A DNA stretch of 14,340 nt from Phlegmacium glaucopus (taxonomy: Eukaryota; Basidiomycota; Agaricomycetes; Agaricales; Cortinariaceae): contig MU130332.1 in NCBI GenBank assembly GCA_015039465.1, positions 1 through 14,340 on the forward strand, in the 5' to 3' direction. The notes beneath the pieces were generated by a model. That model did no database searches. It was given only the letters and a program-made list of their open reading frames with translations, and was not told the origin of the DNA. The position numbers and the translations under genes were made by a program. This document shows positions 1-8,337 of this stretch, one piece after another. The number at the start of each line of letters is the position of its first letter. Position 1 is the first letter of the stretch.

Positions 1-2
1 TA

Positions 3-185
3 GTATTTGCACCGGCACCGGCACCAGCAGCAGTACATACAACCCAAACGGTGAATCTGCTCCCAGTGCACCCAGCTGTGTCACCAAGGCGTAAAGGAAA
101 GAATGCCGAAACATTAGCACGAGAGGAGGCTCAGAAATATGGGGCAACCGGCAAACGTCGGTGCTACGTCATCTGGCACCAGTGA
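3..185 (+). CDS. 3' end of an unrecognised plus-strand gene (partial, cut by the window edge)
   Basis: An open frame runs from the left edge to a TGA at 183-185, about 60 codons, with no ATG, so the start lies outside the window. The translation opens with an Ala-Pro repeat (positions 9-26) made by the same CCGGCA motif that fills the surrounding DNA. It ends in a charged stretch with a dibasic patch (SPRRKGK), an Ala/Glu-rich helix-like segment and a Cys/Trp-containing tail (KRRCYVIWHQ). I do not recognise the family. It converges tail to tail with the minus-strand gene ending at 370. The 184 bp between the two stops are partly A-rich and hold no further gene I can support. It may instead be a chance open frame, since only 60 codons are visible, but the tail composition looks protein-like. 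Confidence 0.4.
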   Translation, partial: VFAPAPAPAAVHTTQTVNLLPVHPAVSPRRKGKNAETLAREEAQKYGATGKRRCYVIWHQ

Positions 186-369
186 TTTAGTTAGTCCGGT
201 TAACCCGGCAGCCTGTACCTGTTGAACTGCAACTGATCAAAAAACAAATTTTCATTGGTATATCTATTATGGGCGTTACCCAACAATGAAAGAACAAAAA
301 ATCTATGTACGTGGAAAGAAGGCAAAAAAAAATTATCCCGTGTAGCAGCGACAAAAAAAAGAGCGCCCA

Positions 370-2817
370 TCACCCCTGCCTTTGTTTCTTGGTAGCCGGC
401 TCTGGTAGAGAGTCATCACCAACGCGTTTGTTCGAGGTTGGTGTTAGACGCGGAGACCGGCGGAGGTCTGACCTGTCAATGGCAGGGGATCGAGAACGAG
501 ACCTGGTGGCCATAGATGGAGAGGCCGGAGGGCGGGGAATATCGGCCATTGAGAGAGGAACCGGCACCTGTAGGAGGGTGGTTGGCGTGTAGTTGGCGGC
601 CTCTTGAGATGTGCTCGGTGTGGGAGGAAGCAGCTGGACACTTGGCATGTCCACTGTGGCCGGTGTAGAGGGGATGAGAGGTGGAGGCAACATGGTGGGG
701 GAGGGGGAAGCTGGGAAGACTTCTGGCGCTGGTTCTAATGATGGGGGCATCGCTTGGGTAGGCCTCAGCATTTCGTCAGAAACCGGCATGTGTTCAGGAC
801 CCGGCATATCTTCAGCAGCCGGCAGTGCTTGAGCAGCCGGCATTTCTTCAGGAGCCGGTATCTCTGTAGGAGCCGGCATCTCTTGAGGAGCCAGCATTTC
901 TTGAGGAGCCGGCATATCTTCAAGAGCCAGCATAGCTTGAGAAGCCGGCAGGAGTGGCAGAGCTCCAGGACCTGGCATATCAGAAGCCAGCTCCGGGTCC
1001 GGCATGACTCTGGTAGCCGGCATATCTTGAATGGCTCGCACTTGTGGGGCCGGGGTTGACGCAGGCGTCCGTTGCTCAGGTGTGGTGTTTGAAGGACCGG
1101 CAACTGCCGGTGCCGGCAGATCAACCGGCTCCCTCGACACTCTTGCTGGGTGCATCTCTGTGTGGACGAGGGCCTTGATGAGCGCTTCAGCTCTTGCGAG
1201 GCGATCCTGGAGCTCTCCGATGAGAATCTCCTGAGCGTCCACCCTTTCCCTCAAAACCGTCACCTCCCCTTCTGCGGTCACATTCTTTTGCAACCAAGTG
1301 TCGACCAAGGCGTCGGATTGGTCCATCCTGTCCTCCACCCCTTCCATATCATCTGCTACCACAGTGATTTCGTGCTGAACACCGGCAATGACAGAGTCCA
1401 CGTAGGCCGTGATATCTAGGAATGCAATTTATCAATATATTCGCAAAAGTTTCACAAAACATACCATCCTCCCTGTTCAACTCTGTGAAGGTGCGTTTCT
1501 TGGAGGGGCGGTGGTCCACCTCGTCATCGTCTGAGATGACCATGAGATCACTCTTAATGACCTTTTTCCTTTTGTCGCTGGGGGCCGGGGCAGGTTCACG
1601 CTTCGCAGGTGCTGGTTTCTTAGTCGGTGCCGGTTCTTTCTTGACTTGTGCCGGTTGTTTCTTTACCGGTGCCGGTTTCTTCGAGTAACCCGGCATGACT
1701 TGAGGTGCCGGTTTCTTCGATGGACCCGGCGTGGCTGGAGGTGCCGGCTTTTTGACAGGTGCCGGCTTCTTCACTGGAGCTGGTGCCGGCACGATCACCC
1801 TCACCTGCTCTTTCTCTCTCTCGTCATCTACCGGATCACACCTCATTTTCACTGTTGCACAGAAGACGCATGCCGTGCCTGACCCTCCCTGCTCATAACA
1901 TGTCCTGCCGGACTTCACGCATCTCCGGCATGGTGGCTGTTGACATCGACCATTGGTGAAGGGTACTGCCCTTTTCTTCTCTACTGGGCTTGCGGGACGG
2001 ACAACCTTCGCTCTTGGTTCATCATCTTCACTCCACTCATCCACATAGTCCTCCTCACTTTCCTCCACCGGTGCAACCATTTTGGCCTTGCCTTTGTCTT
2101 GCCGAGGGGCGTGTGTGAATGAACCGGCAACCGGCACTCCAGTTACTGGTGCCGGTGAAAGGGCCGGTGGTCGGGTGGATGGTCGGGTGGATGGACCAGC
2201 AACTGGTGGGTCTGAGGGCTGTTTTTGCCCTGCGGATGGACCAGCAACAGGGACCTCTCGTGTGACTGGTCGCGGAACCGGCACTGGCGCTGGCGCGGGG
2301 ACTTTTGGTCGAGGGGGGGATGGAGGAGGGGAGGGAGATGGAATGGCGTCTTTTGAGGGGCCACTAGCCACCATGACCTGCAATGGCCGAGCTGGAGGTG
2401 CTTGGGGGCGTACTGCCGGTGCCGTGCCAGGAGCTCGATGGTGGTTTGGGTGTTTCTTGTCAAAGTCTTCCAAGACTGCCCGTTGCCCTTGCCAAAACTC
2501 CATGTTGAGCTGTCCTCGGCCCCTCGCTCGATGCCAGTTTTCAGTTAAAGGCCATAGGAATCTTGGTACCAAGAACTCTCGTTGAAGCTCCGGAGCGTCC
2601 CGTGTCTCCCTGGTCACTCGCATTAAGGCATTCTGTGACGCTATTTAACACATACATTGACTTGTCAGATGACGAGACTTACTAGGTTAGGGCGTTCTCT
2701 GGGGAACACCGTGTCAATTGTGCCGTTTGCGACGGCATCCCGGACAACGGCATCCCGGACAACGGCATCGAGGTCATCAATGAGAGCTCGGATAAGGGTG
2801 TTGGTGTAAGCAGACAT
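370..2817 (-). CDS. 782-aa Zn2Cys6-like, coiled-coil, repeat-rich nuclear-type protein; three exons
   Basis: Exons are 2817-2683, 2632-1465 and 1415-370 on the minus strand. The introns are 50 nt (GTAAGT...CACAG, phase 0) and 49 nt (GTATGT...CCTAG, phase 1), and both junctions keep frame. ATG at 2817 is chosen because the exon before the first GTAAGT opens with it. N-terminal ~110 residues look folded (RVTRETRDAPELQREFLVPR, then WPLTENWH and FWQGQ), followed by a Pro/Ala-rich linker. Six cysteines at about residues 280-310 match CX2CX6CX9CX2CX6C, the fungal Zn(II)2Cys6 spacing, but the basic 'CxxC...KMRCD' half comes second. Next come Lys-Pro-Ala repeats (~329-396), a basic patch KRKK, an acidic/basic SDDDEVD...SKKR segment, a heptad-like coiled coil (~454-504), Met-Pro-Ala repeats (~564-650) and a C-terminal KKQR. 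Nuclear location and DNA binding are inferred, not shown. No premature stop is present, unlike the transposon genes downstream. The family is unnamed to me. Confidence 0.8.
769..1029 (-). repeat. Degenerate 18-bp in-frame tandem repeat encoding (A-P-x-E-M-P)n
   Basis: On the plus strand the unit is approximately GGAGCCGGCATCTCTTGA. Copies are well kept at 850-940 and decayed on both sides. Each unit encodes six residues of the last exon of the minus-strand gene (AP-Q/E-E-M-P, AA-E-D-M-P and similar). The 18-bp length keeps frame, so copy-number change would only lengthen or shorten a disordered segment. Several units carry CCAGCA in place of CCGGCA, one C:G to T:A step. Confidence 0.8.
1580..1783 (-). 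repeat. Lys-Pro-Ala repeat region (PAPVKK-type) in exon 2
   Basis: The plus strand repeats GTGCCGGTTTCTTC-like units separated by variable spacers. On the coding strand these give KKPAPVKK, SKKPAP, TKKPAPAKREPAP and similar. It directly follows the six-cysteine cluster and makes a basic, Pro-rich tether about 68 residues long. It is built from the same CCGGCA core as the Met-Pro-Ala repeat in the next exon, although the coded residues differ. Confidence 0.7.
2726..2769 (-). repeat. 15-bp tandem duplication in exon 1 (RDAVV x2)
   Basis: The plus strand has GGCATCCCGGACAAC twice in a row, followed by a third partial copy. On the coding strand this gives R-D-A-V-V repeated in frame near residues 18-29 of the 782-aa protein, inside a predicted helix. 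The copies are identical, so the duplication is recent or conserved. Confidence 0.75.
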
Positions 2818-3065
2818 GTATAGAGTGTAGAGTGGTGGCAGTGACGATAGCTAGATGAATACTAAGTAAAGAATATTAGTACACGCCGGCAGGTGTGCTG
2901 TCGGCACTCACCTGGTTGTCGACAGGAAAAAAAAAGGCGAAGATCAACAAACGTTTGATGAACTTACAAATATAAACATACAAAGATAAACAAATATAGG
3001 CACCTCAACAATCGTCAAACACGTGACGTATCAGCGTCTCACAGTTGATCTCTCACACTACATCG
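2818..3065. promoter_or_regulatory. Bidirectional promoter between the divergent 782-aa and 173-aa genes
   Basis: These 248 bp separate the two start codons (2817 minus, 3066 plus). They contain a CACGTG E-box at 3020-3025 that overlaps a TGACGT half-site (3024-3029), about 40 bp before the plus-strand ATG, and an A-rich stretch at 2930-2995. There is no clear TATA box in either direction. bHLH factors are known to bind CACGTG and bZIP factors TGACGT; use here is inference. Confidence 0.5.
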
Positions 3066-3885
3066 ATGGCCTCTAACCAGCAACCCTCAATTGTCGATCA
3101 ACCCCCGGAGATTGAACATAGCTGGATCCCGGACGGATGTGTGATCTTGGTCGGCCCAGATGGTCAGAGATATGTGGTGCCGGAATTCATGGGACCGGCA
3201 ATGCGTCAGGCGTTTGAGGGACATCAGAAGAAGAAAGATTTAATGACTTTTGGTGCTTCGGGAACGGTGAGTCTCTTGTCATGTGTCCGGCATGCCTCTT
3301 TTCCTCGTATTTGCCAGCACCAATTCCGGCATCTATTTCTCTTCATGACACTACGTTGTCATTGCCGCCATCTTTTATGCCGGCCGGCACTGTCGTAACT
3401 GCCGGTATGTTCTGTGCCTGCCGGCACTATCTCCGGTGCACTTGTCGGCATCAATGCTACCGGCATTCACTGTCTCCGCCAACCTCTGATCTCACTCATG
3501 CTGAATATCTCCTGCAGGATCATAAATTTAACAGCCCTCTTTTTGATATCATTGGAGAAGGAAAGGTAATGGCACCGACTGTTCCTGTGAGTGTAATTTG
3601 AAGATCATGCCAGTGTGGCTAACATATTTCTAGGGATCAAGTGATCGTGAACGTCTCTCGGCACATAGCGAGGTGCTGGTACTACAAGAGACCCTTGGAA
3701 TATCATACAAGGACGCTGCCCATCGTTTGTACATGGCGGAGCTCGAGAGAGTTAAAACAGATCAGAAGATGTACAAGGCCTTCGTAACTTTGCAAGGATC
3801 AACGGAGAAGACCCTCACAGTGGCTTACAAGTCGGTCAAGGTCATTGAAAGCACTGCCCCACATGATGGCCCTGCCAGTAGTTAA
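3066..3885 (+). CDS. 173-aa protein of unknown function; three exons
   Basis: Exons are 3066-3266, 3518-3586 and 3634-3885, all joined in phase 0. Intron 1 is 251 nt (GTGAGT...CTGCAG), five times the local norm. Intron 2 is 47 nt (GTGAGT...CTAAC...TTCTAG). A nearer donor for intron 2, GTAATG at 3566, would also keep frame but is weaker. ATG 3066 is the first ATG in this frame; the open frame upstream offers only TTG. The first exon has a compact hydrophobic module (WIPDGCVILVGPDGQRYVVP) followed by a basic KKKD. The last exon looks largely helical (SAHSEVLVLQETLGISYKDA, then HRLYMAELERVK). There is no signal peptide, membrane segment or catalytic motif. It appears intact and is divergent from the 782-aa gene, so the two may be co-regulated. 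I have the impression that similar small proteins recur in Agaricomycete genomes, but cannot name a family. Confidence 0.75.
3267..3517 (+). other. Unusually long intron filled with CCGGCA motifs
   Basis: This is the first intron of the 173-aa gene. It carries many CCGG-containing motifs in both orientations, including a GCCGGCCGGCAC block near 3380-3391 and TGCCGGCAC near 3419. The other three introns of the two genes here, and the intron at 12350-12400, are 47-51 nt. The excess length is therefore most simply explained by spread of the motif, or by a decayed insertion. An unrecognised small exon inside it cannot be excluded. Confidence 0.55.
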
Positions 3886-4127
3886 AGTGTAAATTAGACA
3901 TTGCATTGTTTGTACCCAACAGCTAGTCTATGTGATTCAATCGTAGACAGTGCCGGTTCATAAATGCCGGTTCATATAATTATTCCCGGCATACACCATG
4001 AGGATTGACACTCCAATGCCGTCTAGTCCGGGTTGATTCTTGGAATGCTAGTTAGTCTGAGGTGCCGGTCCATAGTGTGCCAGTTGGCCAAGTGCTCGGA
4101 TATATTGCCGGCTTACACGAAACAGAT

Positions 4128-4305
4128 ACTGGCAATTTTGATTAATCCTTTTAATGCTGGGCTCTCTTGAGTGCTGCTTCATATTAATGTACTATTACCA
4201 GCTTATACCAACAGTACCGCCTATTGATACTACAATCTGGGCTGCCCGTTTATCACAGCTCTGTGGGTCATAGCCGGTTCATATATGTAATGCCGGCTCA
4301 TCCAC
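4128..4305 (+). repeat. Diverged direct duplication, copy 1
   Basis: This copy shares an ordered series of blocks with 4385-4612: a TTATTCCTTTTAATGC-like start, GGGCT...CTTGAGTGCT, AATGTACTATT-CCAGCTTATACCA, CTGCCCGTTTATCA, GGTCTGTGGGTCA-AGCCGG and TCATATATGTAATGCCGGCT. Copy 2 contains extra sequence in its first third. The same order of blocks in both copies supports one duplication event. Confidence 0.65.
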
Positions 4306-4384
4306 ACCTGCCGGTCCAATATGCCGGTTCAGACTGCCGGTTCAAACTGTCCCGGTTGAGACATTCCCGCTAGTGCACTGGTAG

Positions 4385-4612
4385 TGCCGATTATTCCTTT
4401 TAATGCCGGGCTGCCTTGAGTGCTTAATTAATATCAGTCTATATCAATGGCCATAGCCAGATTACGAGTATTACCGTCTGATATCTGTACTTCCATATTT
4501 AATGTACTATTCCCAGCTTATACCAGCAGTAGTACCCCCCCAGTCTGAACTGCCCGTTTATCATCAGGTCTGTGGGTCACAGCCGGGTCATATATGTAAT
4601 GCCGGCTGATCC
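4385..4612 (+). repeat. Diverged direct duplication, copy 2
   Basis: This is the partner of the segment at 4128-4305. It is longer because of additional sequence at about 4422-4495 between the CTTGAGTGCT block and the AATGTACTATT block. Substitutions and small indels are spread throughout, so the duplication is not recent. Confidence 0.65.
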
Positions 4613-4890
4613 CGTAGAGTTGCCGGCCTGTTCATATACCGGCATTGCCGTGTCATACCCTGCAGTGCCGGTTCATATCTTTTGACACCTACTGCCCCTC
4701 TCTCTATCCCAGCAGTACAAGTCCCTGTTCATCCCAGCAACAGCTGGTTGATCTGAGCATCACCCGGTCATAGATGACCAACTATCACCAGTTGAAACAA
4801 CTCCTGCTGGGTCATACACCCTACCAAAACACATCGGTTGACACCACCCGGCCATGCTGATATGGACCTGCCCAGCATCGTCTAGTGCCG

Positions 4891-5043
4891 TAGGTATTCC
4901 GTGAATCCGTATCTTTCGACACAGTGTGTAGATCCAAATATAGAATACCATATTCCTGGATTCACGGGGCCCCATGAATCCATATCTTTCAACACAGTGT
5001 GTCCGTTCTGGGAATCGTACCCTTCGATACACTGTAGTGTGCC
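4891..5043. repeat. Three degenerate 30-35 bp repeats with a 24-bp near-perfect palindrome
   Basis: Related units lie at 4901-4930, 4974-5003 and 5010-5043, with a shared core like GAATCC-TATCTTTC-ACACAGTGTGT; the third is most diverged. Between the first two, 4958-4981 is a palindrome pairing at 11 of 12 positions around GGGGCCCC. CCGTGAATCC at 4899-4908 has its exact reverse complement at 4958-4967, and GGTATTC at 4893-4899 pairs with GAATACC at 4943-4949. The cluster abuts the point where recognisable retrotransposon sequence starts (about 5044). Confidence 0.65.
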
Positions 5044-5046
5044 TAT

Positions 5047-7389
5047 GTGGAAGGATGGGTTGTCATTTACATGGATGATATCTTCATATTCACCAAAACA
5101 ATTGCTGAGAACATGGAAAACACCAGACGGATCCTCCAATGTCTCGCCGACAACGACCTATACCTTAAACCTGAGAAATGCGCCTTCTGGCAAACCAAAG
5201 TGGAATTCCTAGGACTAGTCATTGAAGAAAACAAACTTGCTATGGACCCTGTAAAACTCGCTGGAATCGCTGACTGGCCTGCACCTACTTCGGTACATGA
5301 AATCCGCTCATTCCTAGGTTTTGGCAACTACTACCAACAATTCATTCAAGGATATGGCAATATGACAAAACCACTTAATGACCTACTCAAGAAAGACACC
5401 AAATACAAATGGACACCCGAACGAAGCCAAGCTTTCGAAATGCTAAAAAGGAAATTCACTGAATCCCCAGTTCTACGAATGCCTGACGCAACAAAACCCT
5501 TTGAACTTGAAATGGACGCCTCTAAATACACCTCAGGAGCAGTACTACGACAACAAGATAACAATGGAGACTGGCACCCCTGTGGATATCTATCCAAGTC
5601 ATTCAACAATACGGAACAAAACTATGAAATCTACGACCGAGAACTTCTAGCAATTATTTGAGCCCTCAAAGAATGGCGATACTATTTGATGGGAAACCCA
5701 TACCCAGTCACCATATGCTCAGATCACAAGAATCTAACCTACTTCAAAACCGCTCAAAAACTCAATCGACGACAAGCTCGATGGAGCCTTTTCCTCTCCG
5801 AATTCGACATCTACCTCATACATGTCCCCGGAACTCAAATGGTTCAATCTGATGCCCTTTCACGACGCGCCGACCTTACCGTTGGAATGGAAAATGACAA
5901 CGAAGATCGTACTTTACTCCCTGACAACCTTTTTGTTAACGCTATTGACATGGAACTCCAAAAGCTCATAACCTCTACAAAACAAATGGACGACGTCGTC
6001 AAAACCGCCTTACACGCAATCCTCCATGGTGGACCCCTTCCCATGCGTTCTGCCCTTAGCAACTGGCGAACCGACAAAGACTTGGTCTTTTATAAAAACC
6101 GTTGTTACGTACCCAATAACATGGAACTACGTCGAAACATTGTTTGCAAACACCACGACTCCATCCCTGCTGGACACCCTGGACACCTTGTTACCCAAAA
6201 CCTTGTCCAACGCGACTATTGGTGGCCTGGGATGGCTACATTCATTCGAAACTATGTTGATGGCTGCGCCATCTGTCAACAACACAAGATAAACTGACAC
6301 CCTATTTCCCCGCCTTTACAACCAATTTGTTCAGAACAACTCCGCCCATTCTCTCTGATCACTATGGATTTTATTACAGATCTCCCCCCCTCCAACGGCT
6401 TTGACTCTATCATGGTTGTGGTCGACCACGGGTCTACGAAGGGGGTAATTCTAACTCCATGCCACAAAACGATCGATGCCAACAGAACCGCCTCTATCTT
6501 ACTCGATTCACTATACAAAAGATATGGATTACCAGATAAAGCTATCTCTGACCGTGGTCCCCAATTTGCCTCACATGTCTTTCGGGAACTAGGACGACTC
6601 CTTGGCATCAACTTAGTCATGAGTACAGCACATCACCCACAGACAGACGGAGCCACTGAAAGAGCAAATCAAGAAATCAAAGCTTACTTATCCATCTTCT
6701 GCGCAAATAACCCCAACCAATGGCGACAATACCTCCCTACCCTTGAGTTCTCTTACAACACCAAACCACATGCTACGCAAAAAGAATCTCCCCTAATCCT
6801 CCAAATGGGTTACAACCCAACCGCCATCCCCACCGCATTCCCTAGAACCAATATCCCTGACACCCAAGAATGCCTTATTAACCTCCAAGAAGCACGGAAA
6901 GAAGCCAACGCAGCCCATGAACTCGCATGACAAGTCATGACGGAACGCATTACCCGAGGCTTCACTCCATTCAAGATAGAAGATAAGGTGTGGCTTGAGT
7001 CACGATACCTTAAATTACGATACAAAACAAAAAAAATGGCACCTAAACGAGAAGGCCCATTCAAAGTCATAGAAGTCCTAAATCCCCTCAGCTACCACCT
7101 AGAATTACCTCGCTCTTGGAGAATTCACCCAGTCATCCACATTACGCTACTTTCTCCTTACAAGACAAATGGAGTCTACGGCAATAACTTCCCACAACCA
7201 CCTCCTGACCTTATCGAAGGACAACCAGAGTACAAAGTCGAGTCAATAATCTCCCACAGACGACAGGGAAGAGGTTACGCCTTCCTTATAAAATAGAAAG
7301 GATACTCAACTGCAGAAAATACTTGGGAACCTGAACGAAATGTCACCAACGCACAAAAACTTCTTCAAGGCTACAAAAATCGCCACTGA
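5047..7389 (+). pseudogene. pol: Element 1 pol: RT C-terminus, RNase H, integrase, chromodomain
   Basis: The whole segment reads in one frame, broken by TGA at 5659, 6295 and 6928 and TAG at 7294, with a natural end TGA at 7387. It opens inside RT at the catalytic YMDD box and continues through FLGLVI and RSFLGFGNYY. RNase H shows MDAS, DRELLA and SDHKNL, so all three acidic residues are present. Integrase follows with the HHCC finger (CKHHD...HPGH, then GCAICQQHK) and core motifs MDFITDLP, SDRGPQF and TERANQE; the D-D35-E triad is intact, with exactly 35 residues between the second Asp and the Glu. KREGPFKV is the GPY/F module, and YKVESIISH...YAFLI/KGYS...TWEPE is the chromodomain. The first three stops sit where close relatives have Arg as far as I recall (CGA to TGA); the fourth replaces the Trp of the chromodomain WKGY (TGG to TAG). 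Confidence 0.9.
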
Positions 7390-8017
7390 CTCCAGTGAAG
7401 ACAACAAAGAAAACATTCCCCCCACAATTACCCCTTCCACGACTCCATCAACCACTCATATTCTTAGCGCTGCCGCATCCCTTGCTACCATCCTCGAAAA
7501 CGAACCCTTGAACGTACACACTACGTTCCTCACTACACAATTCCCTCTCCCTCCATCCTCTCCCACAAGTTCCACTACCACTAACCCGCAATTTACAACT
7601 CAAAACATTACCCAAATATTTGACTCCCAATTCCCCACATATTTCCACTATCGAACATACGTACAAAATCATCTCCGAGATTGGACCCACGACTCTGATT
7701 TCAAAACCTTTGACATCGCTTACTGCCACCACCAACTGGTAATCCCTCAAGCCATCAATCTGGAAAAGATGGCTGAAGGTCTTGTCAAGATGGCACAAGA
7801 ACTACGACAAACAAACGCGACCCAAGAACACAATATTCGACAACTTGTTCCCCACCTTGAAATCAATGGACTCATGAAACGAATCGAACAAACCTTGACT
7901 TTAACAACCCCAACCATTAACCGAGGTCTTTACACTCCCCCAGGGAATCCGACAGAGTCCGAGCGGATCCGAGCAGAGTCCGAGCGAGTCTGAGCACTTT
8001 TTCAGTGTATTTGAGTG

Positions 8018-8042
8018 TATTCCAAGCAGAATGTGCTTGGAA
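8018..8042. repeat. Perfect hairpin TTCCAAGC-loop-GCTTGGAA inside the MITE
   Basis: TTCCAAGC and GCTTGGAA are exact reverse complements with a 7-nt loop, at about 8020-8042. They are flanked by GAGTCCGAGC-type repeats on the left (7953-7995) and GCTCGGACTC-type repeats on the right (8046-8114), so the left end of the element can fold back on itself as an extended imperfect hairpin. Confidence 0.7.
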
Positions 8043-8131
8043 TCCGCTCGGACTGCTCAGACTCGCTCAGACTCCGCTCAGACTGCTCGGACTCACTCAG
8101 ACTCACTCAGACTGGAACCTATATACCTCCC

Positions 8132-8337
8132 CAACCTTATCAAAGCCCTAACAAAACCTTAAAAAAACCTTAAAAAAACCTTAAAAAAACCTTAACAAAA
8201 CCTTAACAAAACCTTAACAAACTATATACCTCCCTGACCTTAACAAAAACCTTAACACAACCTTAACAAAAAACCTTAACAAAACCTTAAAAAAAACCTT
8301 AACAAAACCCTAACAAAACCTTAACAAAACCTTAACA
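8132..8337 (+). repeat. Tandem array of CCTTAACAAAA-type units (11-13 bp)
   Basis: Units such as CCTTAACAAAA and CCTTAAAAAAA repeat almost without interruption through the middle of the MITE. A larger unit beginning CTATATACCTCCC occurs twice (about 8119 and 8222), each time leading into the short units, so there is also a longer period of roughly 100 bp. Confidence 0.85.

Larger units (their letters stand above)
3886..4870. repeat. Gene-free stretch with dispersed TGCCGGTTCATA-like motifs
   Basis: I see no coding exon here. CCGG occurs about twenty times by eye, most often as TGCCGGTTCAT(A), for example at about 3951, 3964, 4271, 4321, 4334 and 4666, with variants CCGGTCCA, CCGGCTCA and CCCGGCAT. 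Spacing is irregular, so this is not a simple satellite. Both the motif and the local sequence around it vary, which points to an old, mutated repeat family. Confidence 0.6.

Noticed and set aside
769..1029. Regular spaced repeats as a CRISPR-like array
   Set aside because: The units are contiguous 18-mers with no unique spacers, in frame within a fungal gene.
754..1124. Open frames on the other reading frames with LLKKCRLL / RSRHFLRS-like repeats
   Set aside because: They are shadows of the 18-bp repeat; the minus-strand frame with splice sites, coiled coil and varied composition is the real gene.
8132..8337. CCTTAAC/CCCTAAC repeats as a telomere-like tract
   Set aside because: The fungal telomere unit is TTAGGG/CCCTAA; here units are 11-13 bp, A-rich and imperfect, and sit inside an element with inverted ends.
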